A stretch of DNA of 64,000 nucleotides from Luscinia megarhynchos. Taxonomy: Eukaryota > Chordata > Aves > Passeriformes > Turdidae. The first letter of the stretch is position 1; each line of letters opens with the position of its first letter. Position numbers and translations under genes: made by a program. The stretch spans positions 64,833,352-64,897,351 of the forward strand of contig JAPFBE010000003.1 in the NCBI GenBank assembly GCA_034336665.1, given 5' to 3'. The notes beneath the pieces were generated by a model, which was given only the letters and a program-made list of their open reading frames with translations, was not told the DNA's origin and ran no database searches. Positions 1 to 13,306 of this stretch are shown one piece after another.

Positions 1-3000
1 GTTATGCTGCAGCTTAAAATAAGCCAACCTAAGGGTGCACAGATGAAATTAAGCATGAATGCAGCTTGTGCAATCTATAAATACACAGGAGTCAGGGTTA
101 GTGATGGATGTGAAGGGTTATATAGCAGCAGAAAAAATTCATTTACATTTTCTTAGGCAACAAATATTTCTGAAGATGTAGTACTAGTATATTGTAATAA
201 TTTTAATCTTAAAATTAATATCTCTGGATATTGATTGTTTGTAAAAGTGCCTCCTTTCACAGTTTATAGCTTAAATATTTAAAAAAAAGGTTTTTTGGAA
301 ATTAGAAGGGATTTTGAAGGAATTCTTTTCTATGCCATCATGCTGGAACTTTCAGGGATCTTTCAGAGGTCAGTTGTGACTCTCTGTGTATCAGTACTTT
401 AAAAATCAATTTTCCAAGGATTTTGGAAAATCCTGAGGCCTGAGGTTTTTGCTTGCTTTCTTTTTTGTCAGCTCTAATCCTGATGGTTCGTGTCATATTC
501 GTGGATTTATAAACTCTGCTTATTTTTTCCTTGCTAGATTTAGTAATGTCCCAGGACTTGCTGTACTGAAAGACTCACAAGCAACAGGCTGTGTTCCAGT
601 AAGAAACTCTTACATGAGAAAGCAATCTCCATGTTCAGCATGCCTGCTAAATCTCAACAGTTGTAACCAGTCTGCCTGTGATGTGGAGACAGTGTTCTGA
701 CCAAGATGTCTAATCACAGAGCTGGACTTAAAATTCCAGGGTTTTGTGATTATTGCCTCTGTCTGCTCTTTCTTCATCCTTAAGCTTTTGAACTTTTTCA
801 CATTGTAAATTTTGTAGGTTGGATTCTCTCTCTGCACGTTTCCTACCTTTGCTGCTCTGTCCGAAGGGGCCCAAGCCCAGGGAGAATGGCAATTACAAGA
901 ATCACTCCATCAAAATCCAGATTATACATGTAGACTATGTTTACATTGCTTAGTGTTTTTTCTGAATGATGCACTCTTAGTCAATGGCAATATCTTGAAT
1001 TTTTAATAGTTATAGCAAGAAAAATTCTGTGATTAATTTCCCAAGAAATGCTCTTGGGGAAATAAATAATTTGAACAGTGGCTTTGTTACATAGACACTT
1101 ATATATTAATATTAATGTTTATTTAACATGCTCTCTATCCATCTTGTTAACATCTGTTGTAATAATGGAAACTATTGCCAAATGGTTTCAAGAGTGATGG
1201 TAATGAGATACTGGGAGTCTGAATGTCTGTTTGGATTGGATTTTAGATTTATTGTCCATATTCTGCACTTAGAAGAAAGGCTATCTCTCAATTTTCACTT
1301 TTCTTGAGCATAAAGAGCTTTAATGGTTGAATCATTTGATCTGGTTATTGAAAGGATTACTATTATGGTTCAGCCCAACCAGCCCTCTGGAATTTGAGGA
1401 AGGTGTTTAACCATTTGAGCTTTTGCATTTTGTGCTATTTTATTGCCCTTATCATTACATGAAATGCTACATTATCAGCATACTTGTGTTGTTTTTGTAC
1501 TGGTTCCAGCTGCAGTGTGCAGTGACTTGTTGAAACCTTGACATCTGTTTTCCCTTTTCCTCCTTTTTTTTCAGAATTCAACCATGTCATTTTTTTTTTT
1601 GGAGTTGCATGCTGAGCCCTAAGTTAGCCTGTGTGTGCAGCCAAAAGCCATTACACATCTCAGTTACCCTCCAGACAGTTCATGATGATGGAGTGCTGTC
1701 CTGCATGCATTTTATTAATGATTATGCCTGAAAGAAATGGAGTTTATGGCATTATCACCAGAGTCCACCATTAGTCAGTAAGCTAACATGAGAACACTGT
1801 GTCATGGATATTAAGGTGATGCACCGAGATTTTGGAATTAAAACACTTTCAAAGAAGGGAAAATAACTCTCCCATCTCTAAATACATTTGGGTAGCTTTG
1901 AATTTTTTGCACAGTCCATCTGCTACTTGAAATCAGTGGTTGAAATCTGGTTCTGCTGCAGGCACAAGGTGTGATGGATTCACTTCAGATATTAACTCTT
2001 ACAAATTTCATGCTTCAACCTGCTTGTGTAGTGCACACTCTCTCACAAGAACAAGAAAGCCAGAAATGTTCCCACATTTGACAAAGCTGTACTGAGGCAG
2101 GTTGCTCTGATTTGAAAGACAAAAGGAAATCCTGTTTCTAGAGGTCTTTCAAGAAACTGCTTCCATTAGGAATGCCACCTAATGTCATGGTGCTCTCAAA
2201 ATAGGATGCTTTCATAATGGTGTGTAGACTATAACTTTGAGCTTTTCATTTATCAGTCAGTGTTTCATACAAAATATAATTTCTGTTATAGAGGGATGGT
2301 AGTACCTGAAGCAAAATTACCAATCAAAACTTTCCATCTGGATTTGCACCCAGACAGCCAGTAAATTTTATTTGGACCAATTCCCAGAGAAGCTGTGTTT
2401 TCTGCAGTCTCCAAGGGAAGGCTGTGTGATCTCCCAGTGTATCAAAAAATTATTGCAGCTTGCTCCCACAATTCCCAGCTGGGAAGGTAGAGAGCAGCAT
2501 CTGGCCAGCCAAGCAGAGCAGGATCCAGCTTACAACCTCCTGCTGAGCAGAACTTCACAAAAATAAGCAGACCTCTAGAAAAATACATAGAGGATGGAGG
2601 TAAAAAATTAATCAAATACTTCTGTTCTAAGAGTTAATTCAAGGATTCATACTTGCTTTATGGCATGAGTTTGAGAGCTCTTTTACTTGAAAATGGAAAT
2701 AAGAGTGTTGTACACTTTCAGGTAAAATGGTGAGAGTGCCTTTTGTTGGAAAATTGTATTGATTTCAGGGAGAAGTTGCAATCAAAGGCTTTACCGGTGT
2801 GCAGATATGTTTAAAAAATGGTTTTTGAGAAACATTGATAGTATGCACCTTGTTTTTGAGATTTATGGATGAAATGCAATAAAACTACTTCAGAAGTAGC
2901 AGACCCCCTAATTCCTGTTTCAGATAATGGGCCAATATAATGCATTTACTAAACACACTGAACATGATTAAGCAAAATTATTCATTTCACCTAGCACTAG

Positions 3001-5008
3001 AAGCTTGCTCTGAAAAATATTTTTGTCTGTACTTTAGAAAGATATTTTCTTCTTATCTCTGAAACTGTAATTATTATTTTCAGAAACTGGCACGTGACTG
3101 CATTTTTCTTTTGAATGAATTTGTTTCACCTAGCTCTGCCTCCTCATTTAGTTGCTCTAAGCAACCAGAAGGATCACCAGTGAAAATTTGTCATGAAATG
3201 TGAACAATGAAAATTCATAATTGGTTGTTTTTGCATATTTGAAAAACTTTAAGCACAGACATGAGAAAGTAGTCCAGCACTCTACTTTTCACAGCAAACA
3301 GAACAAAGATGTGGATTTTATTTTTTTATATATATCTGCAGTGGTATTCTAGAAAGTAGTGTTATTCCAACTGAGGTAAAAATAATATTTTCACTTGTAA
3401 CATAATTGGTGATGGAAGAGTAGTTTGGGTTTTCCACTACATGGTCTTCAATTGTGGGGTTTTCTTTTATAAGAAAGAAATTCATACAAAGGACTCCTTC
3501 AGCCAATGATTTTGCAAGTGTCACTGCTTTTTGAAGAACACACTGACCAGTGCTTAAGATAGTTTAAGAGACTGCTCTGAAACCAGCAGCTTTTGTGCAA
3601 GTCCAGTTGCAGGAGTGCAGTTTTTTGAATGATGAAGAAGTACAAAGAGGATATTAACCATACTAGGATTTCTTGCTCATTAAATCATGGACAACATATT
3701 CTGTGCTTAGTTTTTCTTTCCTGATTATTTAATAGTATAATTCAGTCATAATAATAATAAAAAAACCTCACAGGGGCATGGTATCTTTTTCAGTAAAACC
3801 CAACTTTTCAAGCTGGGTAAGTTGTTTCCCTTGTACATACACATCCTGAAATTCAGTCCCCAAAACTATTTTAATATCTCTAAAAAGGCCTTGTTCAAGC
3901 ATCTAAAGTCTGGGAGGTTTTATTTTGCTTAGTGATCAGAAATTAGAGTAATTTTAATTTCCTGTTTCTTAGGGTTATGTGAATACAGTGTTTGCAAATA
4001 GTTGCCACCTGTTTGGACAGAAAAGCCAGGTGGGCTGCTAGAGTATGCACTTGGTGTGTGTGACCACTAAATGGTAGTGTTGTATTGCAGCTGGTAAAGG
4101 AAAATGCATGAATGCAGCAGAAGAAAAAAAAATCCAGATCTAGTTGAACTCTGCTATCAAGTCTTAACTCTTTTTCCATTGGCCCATTAATTACATCTTC
4201 TGCTGTTAAATCAGCCATCCTATCAATGTTTGATTGTCCTGAAAAAACATCCTCTGCTTAACATGAATTTATTTTAAATGTGTGAGGAGTTTTTTTTCTT
4301 CTCTGTTCCTGCACAAACTTTGTTCTGGTGTCTGAATTGTCTATCACAAGCGTGCTGATCTGTTGTGCAGTTGCTGTGGGATTTTACGGTGCCTAGCAGG
4401 ATTCAGTCTCCTCCAGTGCAAAAGCCACGTTCCCATGGCTCTTGTCCTGCCTGCCATGAAGCAGTTCCTGACAGGAGTCTCACTTGGCCATGTTGGTGGT
4501 TCCTGTAGAGAAGCCTTTCATGAATCTGGCTGCTTGTTCTTCTCAGTATTGCAGTCACACATCAGCCCATGAGGTGTCTGTTGCTTTCAATTTCTCTAAC
4601 ACAGATGCTTGTTTACTAAATTAGTTTGAGTCTTAAGAGAGAATTGTTTAGGTTTCACATAATGTTTTGAGATAAAGTATGGTAGTTACAGTGCAAACTT
4701 TCTCCTATCTTTATCTGAATTTTAAAGGATTAAGGTAAAAAGTTTTTAGAAGGGCTTGTCACAAAGTGAACACGTTCCTCAACAGGAATGTGATGGGACA
4801 TTTGAAAAACCTAATTTGAGTTGACTGGTTTTTTAGGTGTGCCATCGTTTAGTGCAACCCAGAAAAGTAAAACAGCATATTAAGATTAGTTTATAAAGCA
4901 TAGTATGGAAACATTTTCTTGTCCTTATGAAATACTTTACTGACCAAGAAAGATATATTTTACTGAGTACACTATTTAACTGAAGAAAGTAGGTGATTTT
5001 TCTGTCAG

Positions 5009-5024
5009 TTTTTTTTTTTTTTTT
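5009..5024. repeat. T homopolymer
   Basis: A run of 16 T on the + strand, then GCAAG. No element body is recognised beside it. Confidence 0.9.
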
Positions 5025-6389
5025 GCAAGACTGATAAAGATCATACAGGCTGAGCTGTGTATATCACAGAATGGGTGCTGTTGAATACACAGTTTGTAGA
5101 GGTAGACTGATACCACATCTTCAGCAGGCAGAAAGGAAGTGAAATCTCTGTATTGGTGGCAGAGGAAGCAAAGTGAAGAGCAGTGAGTCCTGAGCCAGCA
5201 GTGACAAACACACAGATGAAGAGGGGAGGATGTGTGTGAGGCAGGTGAAGCAGAGCTCCCCAGGGCACAGGGATGCTGGCTTGTGCTTTCCCTCTGCTCC
5301 TGCCAGGCAGCAGAGCAAGCTGTTTCTGAGGCTTTTAGAGGTGGAAATTCTTATGTTTTTAACTGTGATGGTGCCTTGTGTTCATCTGATTTGGGGGGGC
5401 ACATACATGATCAGAGGCATTAATCTGCAGTGTGGCCACTCAGGCCAATTGGCAAAGAGCAGCTCCAGCAGCCTGAACCCCTGCAGTAACATCTCTTCAT
5501 TGACAGAAACCCCCACGGTGCCATCTCCTCTTCATTCACAGAGGGCACTCTTGTAATGAGAATCTCATGATAAAATGCTCCTCTTCTCTGAACAGCTCTC
5601 ACAGCTTGACGGTGCAGTTGTCACCATGGAGATTTCACTCCAGCAGCAGAGGATGGATTTGGTGCCGTTTATCTGCGGGAATGTGCAGCAGACACTTCCC
5701 AATGGCTTCAGCTGAGCCACCACCTGAGGAGAGAACTCGGGTCAGAAGCTGGGAGAGGAAGTGCATGTACACTGATGATAAATTTTATTTCTTAAAGGTG
5801 ACCGGATCCTCGAGAAATGGCATGTGTGTAACGACAGATAAATGTGAAAGGGTATGAATAAAAGCCTCAGAGCCTGAGCCAAAAGGAAGGGAAATAGACT
5901 GGCCTTAACCTTGAAGGAAATATTCAAATGTGATGGTCTGAATTCCAGCTGAGGTATATTTCCTTTCCCTCAGAAAGAAGGGAGAGCCTGAGGTTCCTTG
6001 AAGAAAAGGGGAGGGGAAAAAAAGACTTGCTATCAAATGCATTTAGAAAGTGTTTTTCCTTCCCCTTCCCCAAAGGCCTTATCGATATGTTTGGATTTCT
6101 CATTTCACAGAAATTATCTAACAATCAGCATGGAATGACTAATTTCTGATTTTTCTGAAGCTGTGAAATCCTTCTGTGTGAGTAACAGCTGCTTGTCTTA
6201 CAGGTCTGTCTTCTGAGGGAAACTCCACACAATAAGCAGCATGCTACAAAACTGAACAGTTTGGGAAAGCTAATATGGGATGCTGGGAGATAAATGGAAT
6301 AGTGCCAGAGGTCTCTTCTGATACTGCATTTCTTCTGGGATTAGGAAGTGATTTTCCTCCTCTACTCCACTCTCCTGAGACCTGCAGGG

Positions 6390-6829
6390 GATTGCCACAA
6401 AAATGATCAGAGGGCTGGAGCAGTTATCATATGAAGAAAGAAAAAGAGAGTGAGGGTTGTGGGGCATGGAGAAGGCAAAGCTTGGGGAACCCTTTAGGAG
6501 CCTGCAAGAAGTCTGGGGACAAACTTTGCAGCAGGGCCTGTTGCAGTAGGACAAAGGGGTTTAAACAGTTTAAAGTGTTTTTTAAACTAGGAGAGGGTAG
6601 GTTTGGATTAGATCTTAGGAAGAAATTCTTTACTGTGAGGGTGGTGAGGCACTGGCACAGGTTGTCCAGAGAGGTTATGGATGCCCCATCCCTGGAGATG
6701 TTAAAAAGCAGTGGCAGGGCTCAAAGCAGCCTGGTCTAGTAGAAGATGTCCCAACTCTTCTAGTCTAGTTCCTCTGGACTAGAGGAACTTCCAGGTCCTG
6801 TGGAACCCAAACCATTTCGTGATTCTATT
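6390..6829 (+). mobile_element. CR1 LINE, 3' fragment (sense)
   Basis: A 5'-truncated CR1 non-LTR retrotransposon. The + strand encodes the end of CR1 ORF2: GRFGLDLRKKFFTVRVVRHW followed by LSREVMDAPSLEMLK, which matches the conserved CR1 C-terminal block. It ends with AACCCAAACCATTTCGTGATTCTAT, close to the CR1 3' terminus whose unit is ATTCTRTG; that string is split here as AACCCAAACCATTTC then GTGATTCTAT. No poly-A tail is present, as expected for CR1. The reverse transcriptase core is absent, so the copy is dead. Confidence 0.9.
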
Positions 6830-8240
6830 ATTTATAAGCTCTCAGGAATATTCACAGCTGTCATGAGACTGGTTACTGACTCCCAGGGTAGATGGCAGTG
6901 AGATAAATTCAGTATCTGAGATGGTCCTCCATGCAGCAATTGATAGAGAGTGAGGAAAGGGATAAAAATAAGTACTGCAAAGGTAGTGATTAGTGGAAAA
7001 TGTAGTTTGGTTAAGGAGAAAAATGAAGGGAAAATACCAGTAAAGATCAAATTGAATCTTAAGGGGGAGCTTTTTAAATTTATTTTTTTTAATTTGAAAA
7101 ATCAGCCTGAGGCAAAATAAAAAAAGAAAAATAGTAGTAGAGAGTATAGTGAGCTCCTTTGACATGAATAACTGAAGAGACCTGCCTAAGAATTAAACAT
7201 TGAGTCTGAGTGAGCCAAGAGTAGCAGGAAAATGAAAACGAGCTCTGTAATAAAACTCATAAAACTTGACACAAAATTAATGAGTCAGAGTCCTAAAATC
7301 ATGAGTCATTTAAACCCTGAGGTTTCTCCAAGGATGAAACATTTTTTAGTATCTTTTTCACCATCAGGGAAATGGTAATCAAACTCAACATGAGATTGCC
7401 TAAGGGTTCAAAAAGGCTACTTTAAAACAGATTTAAAACTTCCCATCTGGCTGATCAGCAATTGCCACTCTCTGCCTGCCTCCTCCTTTGGACTGGTCCT
7501 TCCCCACCAGCCTCAATTATCTCTCTATCACCCTCTGTGTGTGCTCATGGCTGGCAGCCCATGTCTCCTACTTCCTTAGTGCCTCCTATTCTCCTTTTGC
7601 CATGCTTCATTTCTCTTTTGCTTCTCATAAAACCCCTATACCCACTTATCACTTGAGTTTTCCTCAGAGCTTTCTGCATTCTTTCTGGTTTAACCACCTC
7701 ATTTCTTTGTCCTCACCTTCCTTTCCTGCCCTCCAACAGCTGTGATGCCTGAGGACATGCCAGCTTGAGGTTTTATCATTGCTCATCCAAAACAGCTTTC
7801 AGCTTTAAGTCAAATTAAGTCGTTATTAAAAGAAGACAAACACACAGAACACCCCCTCCTTCTTTTCTGTCCAAGAACCCAGCACTATGAAAATTGTAAC
7901 AAAGAAGTGAGATAGTAATTGTGGTGGTTGTGGTGTAATGTGGTGGTGCTATGAGCTTTTCCTGAATGCAGGGAAAAAGTTTTCTGAATATTTTTTATTT
8001 AAAAATATCAATGTTTCAGTATTAACTTGATGTGTGGTCAACTTCAAAAGAATAGAAAAGTATTCAATTTGCTGTGACTGATATACACAAACAATTTAGA
8101 TCTGGGTTTTTGTGGGGTTTTTTTGTGGATGTGTTTTAAAATGGGAATTTAAAACATCCCTGAATACAGTCAGAATGTAGCAGTTATAAAAGAGGATTTT
8201 ATCCTCTTTCCTTTCATGCTTTTAGTGAAAGGATCCAATC

Positions 8241-8388
8241 ATTCTCTCCATCTCTCCCTCCCTGATTTCCTCCCTCTTCTTTCTCTGCCTCTCCTCCCCT
8301 TGCCTCTCCCTCTTTCTCCCCTGTGTTCTCCTTCCCCTCTCTCCCTGCCTCTGCACCTCCTCCAAACCACTTCTCACTGCCCCTCCTT
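8241..8388. repeat. Pyrimidine-rich low-complexity tract
   Basis: About 150 bp made almost entirely of C and T on the + strand, as CTCC, CCTC and TCTC mixtures with few purines. The open frame across it (Leu/Pro/Ser-rich) is a by-product of the composition. Such tracts can form triplex DNA or bind PTB in RNA. Confidence 0.8.
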
Positions 8389-11300
8389 ACTTATAGTGAG
8401 AGACAATAACCAGGTATTGGCTCTACAAGCTGCTGTTCTTGGGCCATCTGCACTCCACAATATGAAGCACAATTTCTGATGATTTTTGTACAAGAAGGGT
8501 CTCCATAACAAGGGATACCATCTCCAAAGAAATGAACTTTTATGTTTCAGGCCAATCAAAGCAAAAGGCCCCACAGTAGGGGATTTCTCATCAGTTCCAA
8601 ATGCTAGCTTTTTTAAACTAAGAAGAGAAAGTGAAGGTAATTTTTCAAGATGTCCATGGTATGTAGTGCATGTGGTGCAAAGCCAGTCCTGAGGTTGGGC
8701 TGGAAGACAAGTTTGCTGCTCTTGCTCCATGTTCTCCTTCTGGGACAGCTCCACTGATCTGCTTTGTGGGTGCCTGGTCCATCCAGGTCCCCCTGGTCCC
8801 TTCTGGGGACACAGCTGCTGTGGTGCTTTGACTGGAGGGTCAAAGCACAGTAGCAGCTACTGAGGTACAAAATAATTTGTGGGTCTTCCCAGGCAGACAC
8901 CTGTGTTTCCCACTGGAAGGTCATGTGGGTGTCTTGAGTTGTTTTCTAGGGCAATGATGATTTGAGAGGAATCCAGACTTCACTGTGTGCAGCTTACTCA
9001 GGGGCCTTTAGGCAAGACAAAATTCTTCTGCCTCCTCTGTTTATGATGGTTATGGCCAGGTCAGCCAGTTTTATTTATGTGGCTTGCCTATAACCAAAGC
9101 CTGTACTAGTGATAGATTTTCTTTTGTGCTGCTTGTTCTCTTTCTCACCACCAGTACAAGCACTCCCTGGCCTCTGCTAATGCTACTGTTATTTATTTGT
9201 CCCCTTATAAAGTGTGAGAGAGACACCATTAATGTTAAATAGCATCTTTACCAGAAAGGTTTTTGTTAAAAAGAGTCACAGACTATTTAGTACCACGTGT
9301 GAGGCAGACAATATTATTTTTCATTTTCTTTTTATTTAAGGTGTACTTTTGACTGCTCCTGCATTGGCTTTGTTTTCCCCCCTGTGAGAAATAAAACTTT
9401 ATTTATAAAAAAGAAGATGGATTCTGTGTCTTGAGAACAACAGAAGAGTCCAAGGGAGGCTTTTGTAATTTACTGATTTAAAAGCTGACTAATTTTAAAG
9501 CTGATCATATGCAACAGAGCACACTGACTCTAAAACACTCATATGGTCCAGCTTAGGTGATAAAAATTCTTGATCTTCTAAACTGTAACTTTTTGGGAGC
9601 TATGTTCTCCAAAGGTGAAAATGAGTAATAAAAACCAGGTCCTGCTCCTTAGCTGAAGACTGGGTGTGAATAGAAAGTGTTTGCAGATTTCTCTCCAACA
9701 AGCCTGGAAGAGGGTGCTGTGTATGTGTCAGATGCTTTTTAATTTGACTGCTGAGGAGTGTGAACTTACAGAGAGGGCCAGGCATGCTGAGGCAGAAAGG
9801 ATGGAAAATGCAGACACTGAAGGACATCTCAGGGCTTCCAATAGTAATATAAAAAAGGTACTGGAAACCTTAAGAGAAGTTACTCTGGAAGAAGATGGAT
9901 ATGAAAGGAAATTGTGATCTCTCTATAACCTTTCTAGGAGCTAGAAATATAATTCCAAAATTATTAAAATTTCAGGAGGCAAGAAAAGCTGTAATTTTAT
10001 ATACAGAGTATGAAACTGAGGGCAAGGAAAAAAGAGGCAAGCATAAGAACACTTTATAATTTAAAGCATAAAATTTAATGAAGCCCAAAGATATCTAAGC
10101 ACACATTATTTTTTTGTGTGTTAATCCTATTTTCTTTCCTATTTGCATTTAAATTGCACTGATTGAACCTGAGATGCTTTAAAAATTGGCATAGTTGAGC
10201 CTGGTTAAGTGTTGCTACGTGAATTTTAATGCAATGTTTAGGCTTGAAAGAAACCCTCTTAACTGAGCAGAGCCAAGCCTTTTTGAATTTTATTAAATCC
10301 ATTTTTTTTGGTCTCAAATATGAATTTAATTCATACTCATGTTGTCACAATAGCTCAACTTTGTGCCCAGAGTTGCTTATTGCTGGTTTGATTCTAATAC
10401 TCTTGGTATAAAGACAAATGTAAAAGTTATCACTCCCCAGAAGTGTGTCAAACTTGGGAAGCAAAAAGGAAATCACAGGATTTTTAATGTTATTCTGCAA
10501 ATTAGTAGTTTTGTACATGCAGTGGGAGAGGTGGCAGTTTCAGAGGAACTTGACTGAAGGGAAAAGATGTTTGAAGTTTGGTGGGCGTGTGGGGTGGGAA
10601 GATAGGCAGGATGTGTCTTGTGGACAAAAAAGAAAGATGGGAAGTAAATGAGTTTATTTAAAGGTTGCTGAGGCTGATACACTAATAGAACATAAACTGA
10701 GTAGGAACATGGTAAAAAGCTCTATCAAATATTTACATTTTTGATGTTGATGTTCAGGTAGTGTGTAGTGTTAAGATGACAGTGGTCGTAGAAATAGGGT
10801 TGTGGTGGATGTGAATTTAAAATTGCCTAAGGAAAGAATAATTTAGGAAGAACCTTTGTCCTTTTTTTGGTATTTAATCTAGTTGTTGTTCTCTCAGTTT
10901 CCTGGTTTTTGTTATTTGCTAATGTTTTACCTTTAAAGTTGTTTTAATTAAGAATAGTAGTCTACAAGCAAATCATGACATGTAGTGCTGTTTTTCTTCC
11001 TCATGACATTTCTGCTATAGAGGCTCAGAACTGTTATGGATGCCAAAGCCTTCAGGCATATTTCTGGGAAGGATGATATGAATTTTATAACCCCTAGACA
11101 CCAGTTACTTCAGCTTGATGGGGGTACTTTTTATGCCAAAATCTGTCAAAATCTCTTTAGATAATTCTTTCATTTGTGTTTTTGTAGACTTTAAATGCTA
11201 TTTCTGAGGGGGCTTGTTTAGATAAGCTGGACTGCTCTCAAGTGTTTTGTCAATTTTAAGAGACTGTTTATGTGTTGCTTTGCTGACTGCAGACTTGAAA

Positions 11301-11619
11301 CTCTGTGTGTGAAATAAGCCTGTTCAAACATCAGTGCACTATTTAATAACAAAACTTGATATAAAAGTATTTAAGCAAGCCTACTCTTTTAGAATCTTCT
11401 TTTAAATGTGAAGTGAGAAAAAGCTTTATTAAGTATTTTTGTTATTTTAAAGATAGATAGGCATCTAATTTGTTTTTTAAATCTATTTAAGCTGTATCAG
11501 TAAGTCCAAACTCAGTTTTTGGTAAAAGTCACTGATTGTTTGTTTAATATGATTCCATATGATTGGAAAGATTGAACTGTTAAGCAATTGTAAAATAACT
11601 AAGAGCTGTTGTAAGGAAA

Positions 11620-11972
11620 TCACAGAATAGAATGATTTAGGTTGGAAGGGACTCAAAGCTCACCTAGTTCCAGCAACCCTGCCATGAGCAGGGACATCTT
11701 CAAGTAAGTCAGGTTGCTCAGAGCTGCATCCAACTTGACTTTGAATATTTCCAGGGATGGCACATCTACCACCTCTCAGGGCAACTGTTCCAGTGTTCTA
11801 GTACCCTTATTGCAGAATCTTCTTCCTTATATCTGCCCTCTTTTAACTTTAAAACCATTATCCCTTGTCCTATTGCAACAAGCCCTAGTAAAAAGTCTGT
11901 CCTCAACATTCTTCCAAGCCCCCTTTAGATACCGAAAGGCTGCAATAAAGTCTCTGAAATCTCCTGTAGGGA
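11620..11972 (-). mobile_element. CR1 LINE, 3' fragment (antisense)
   Basis: It opens on the + strand with CACAGAATAGAATGATTTAGG, then GTTGGAAGGGACTCAAAG, the reverse complement of a CR1 3' end. It continues through the typical antisense phrases (CACCTAGTTCCAGC, CCACCTCTCAGGGCAACTG). The 5' truncation is near 11972. It lies about 600 bp before the exon at 12567. Confidence 0.88.
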
Positions 11973-12566
11973 CATAAGAGCACACCAATGTAATCCTGAC
12001 TGTTCATATATGGGGGTAGAAAGAGATTATTGTATTACTAGAAGAATTATTCCCAGCTCATCTGACTTGACTGTTCATCTTGGTGCCTTCCAAGAACTTC
12101 ATGTTGGCTCTGGCATAGAGGGAGACTTTGTGAGGGAGGCTTAGTTCACCCATGTGATTTTGATTCCCTGTCAGAGAGATTTTACTGAAATAACTGCATT
12201 TCATTCTGCATACAAAGCTGTAACCTTGTTTCATTGCAGGCAAATGATGGAGATGTGAACTGAAAAGCAAATTAATTACCCACTAACTACTGAATGGTAC
12301 CTTGTGCACCAACAGGAGGCTTTACCTCATACCATAGATGCACCATCTGATAAATCTGACAGCTATGGCTCTTTGTCTTATCTTTCCCTATAGCGTCCAG
12401 AAAAGTGTTTCTCACTTGTAACAGATGGTCAGAGCACAGCTTTGAAATTTATCTGGAGATGAAGCCCTGTTGATTCCATTAAAAGCAAAGAATTTTCATG
12501 CAGATGGAGACAAAGAGGGGTTTATTGTTACAATTCTGATACAATGCCTTCCTTTCCTTTTTGCAG

Positions 12567-12666
12567 GTGATGTGCCTTCAGGATTTTTTTGGCGATGATG
12601 ACATTTTTATTGCATGTGGACCAGAAAAGTTCCGTTACCAGGATGATTTCTTGCTGGATGAAAGTG
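12567..12666 (+). CDS. DCLK1: DCLK1 internal exon: end of second doublecortin domain
   Basis: This 100-nt exon follows a pyrimidine-rich acceptor (TTTCCTTTTTGCAG) and is followed by a GTAAGA donor. It begins in phase 0 and ends in phase 1. It encodes 33 residues starting [18 protein letters not shown] and ending FLLDES, corresponding to about residues 242-274 of the roughly 740-residue long human protein as I recall it. This is the C-terminal end of the second DCX domain, which with the first binds and stabilises microtubules in neurons. VMCLQ, DDDIF and [12 protein letters not shown] fit DCLK1; DCX and DCLK2 read VTCLQ or VTCLH, DDDVF and FRYAQDDF. The single trailing G joins the next exon to make the Glu of ECRVVK. 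No earlier DCLK1 exon was found in the window. Confidence 0.96.
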
Positions 12667-13286
12667 GTAAGATGTATTTTTTAAATGTTTACAATGGAAG
12701 TAGAGGGCAGATTTCCATATTGTGCTAGTTAAACCAAAGCCATATCACTTGGATTGATTTCAGAAATGGAAGAAATATTTTAATTAAAAATACAGAAAAT
12801 AAGAGAATTCAAAGCAACCATAAAGCTGTCTGCCTATTGCAGCAAAAACTTGACTTTAGCTTGAATTTCATATATCGTATGAAAAGTTGTGTTTGATGGA
12901 ATTCCTTTGTTTGTAAGGTTTTTTTGTGTTTTGGCTTTGAATTTATTCAATTTCTCAGGTTCCCAGTACCTACCACTGAGATTTAGTTAACGATTCACAG
13001 GTAATGTGATAAAGAAAAAAAAGATGCAATTCGATGTGGAAGATAAATGTAATCAGCAAATGCAGACAAAGTTTGCATCTGAGAAAATTCAGGGAGTTCT
13101 CTGGTTTTTAGAGGCTAACTAATACAATAAGGAAATCAATGTATGTAATCCTCTAAGGAAGAAAGATACATGTTTTGTTTTCAGATACAGATACAAATTC
13201 TTTATTGTTACAAAGAATATTCCTGACTTGGGAATCAAAGTTGTAAGGAAAAAGAAGAAAAAACTAACTACAGGCTTTTTGCATTT

Positions 13287-13306
13287 AAACAAACAAACAA
13301 ACAAAG
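13287..13306. repeat. Short AAAC microsatellite
   Basis: Five AAAC-type units (AAACAAACAAACAAACAAAG) in the intron about 620 bp after the exon at 12567. Confidence 0.85.

Larger units (their letters stand above)
1..12566 (+). other. DCLK1: DCLK1 intron (partial), upstream of the exon at 12567
   Basis: Intronic sequence whose 5' end is outside the window. It contains a sense CR1 fragment at 6390-6829, an antisense CR1 fragment at 11620-11972, a T run at 5009-5024 and a pyrimidine-rich tract at 8241-8388. I looked for the preceding DCLK1 exon (ending around LYTLDGKQ) and did not find it. Other reading frames here, including overlapping ones at 5.2-5.9 kb, 8.4-8.9 kb and 9.7-9.9 kb, show no recognisable domain. 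Confidence 0.9.

Noticed and set aside
8374..8924. Overlapping antisense frames of 126 and 103 codons
   Set aside because: Both overlap or adjoin the pyrimidine-rich tract, show no recognisable domain, and disagree in frame.
9666..9917. 83-codon frame with a charged, helix-like second half
   Set aside because: The Glu/Arg-rich look is suggestive, but no family is recognised, no splice signals flank it, and A/G-rich DNA gives such peptides by chance.
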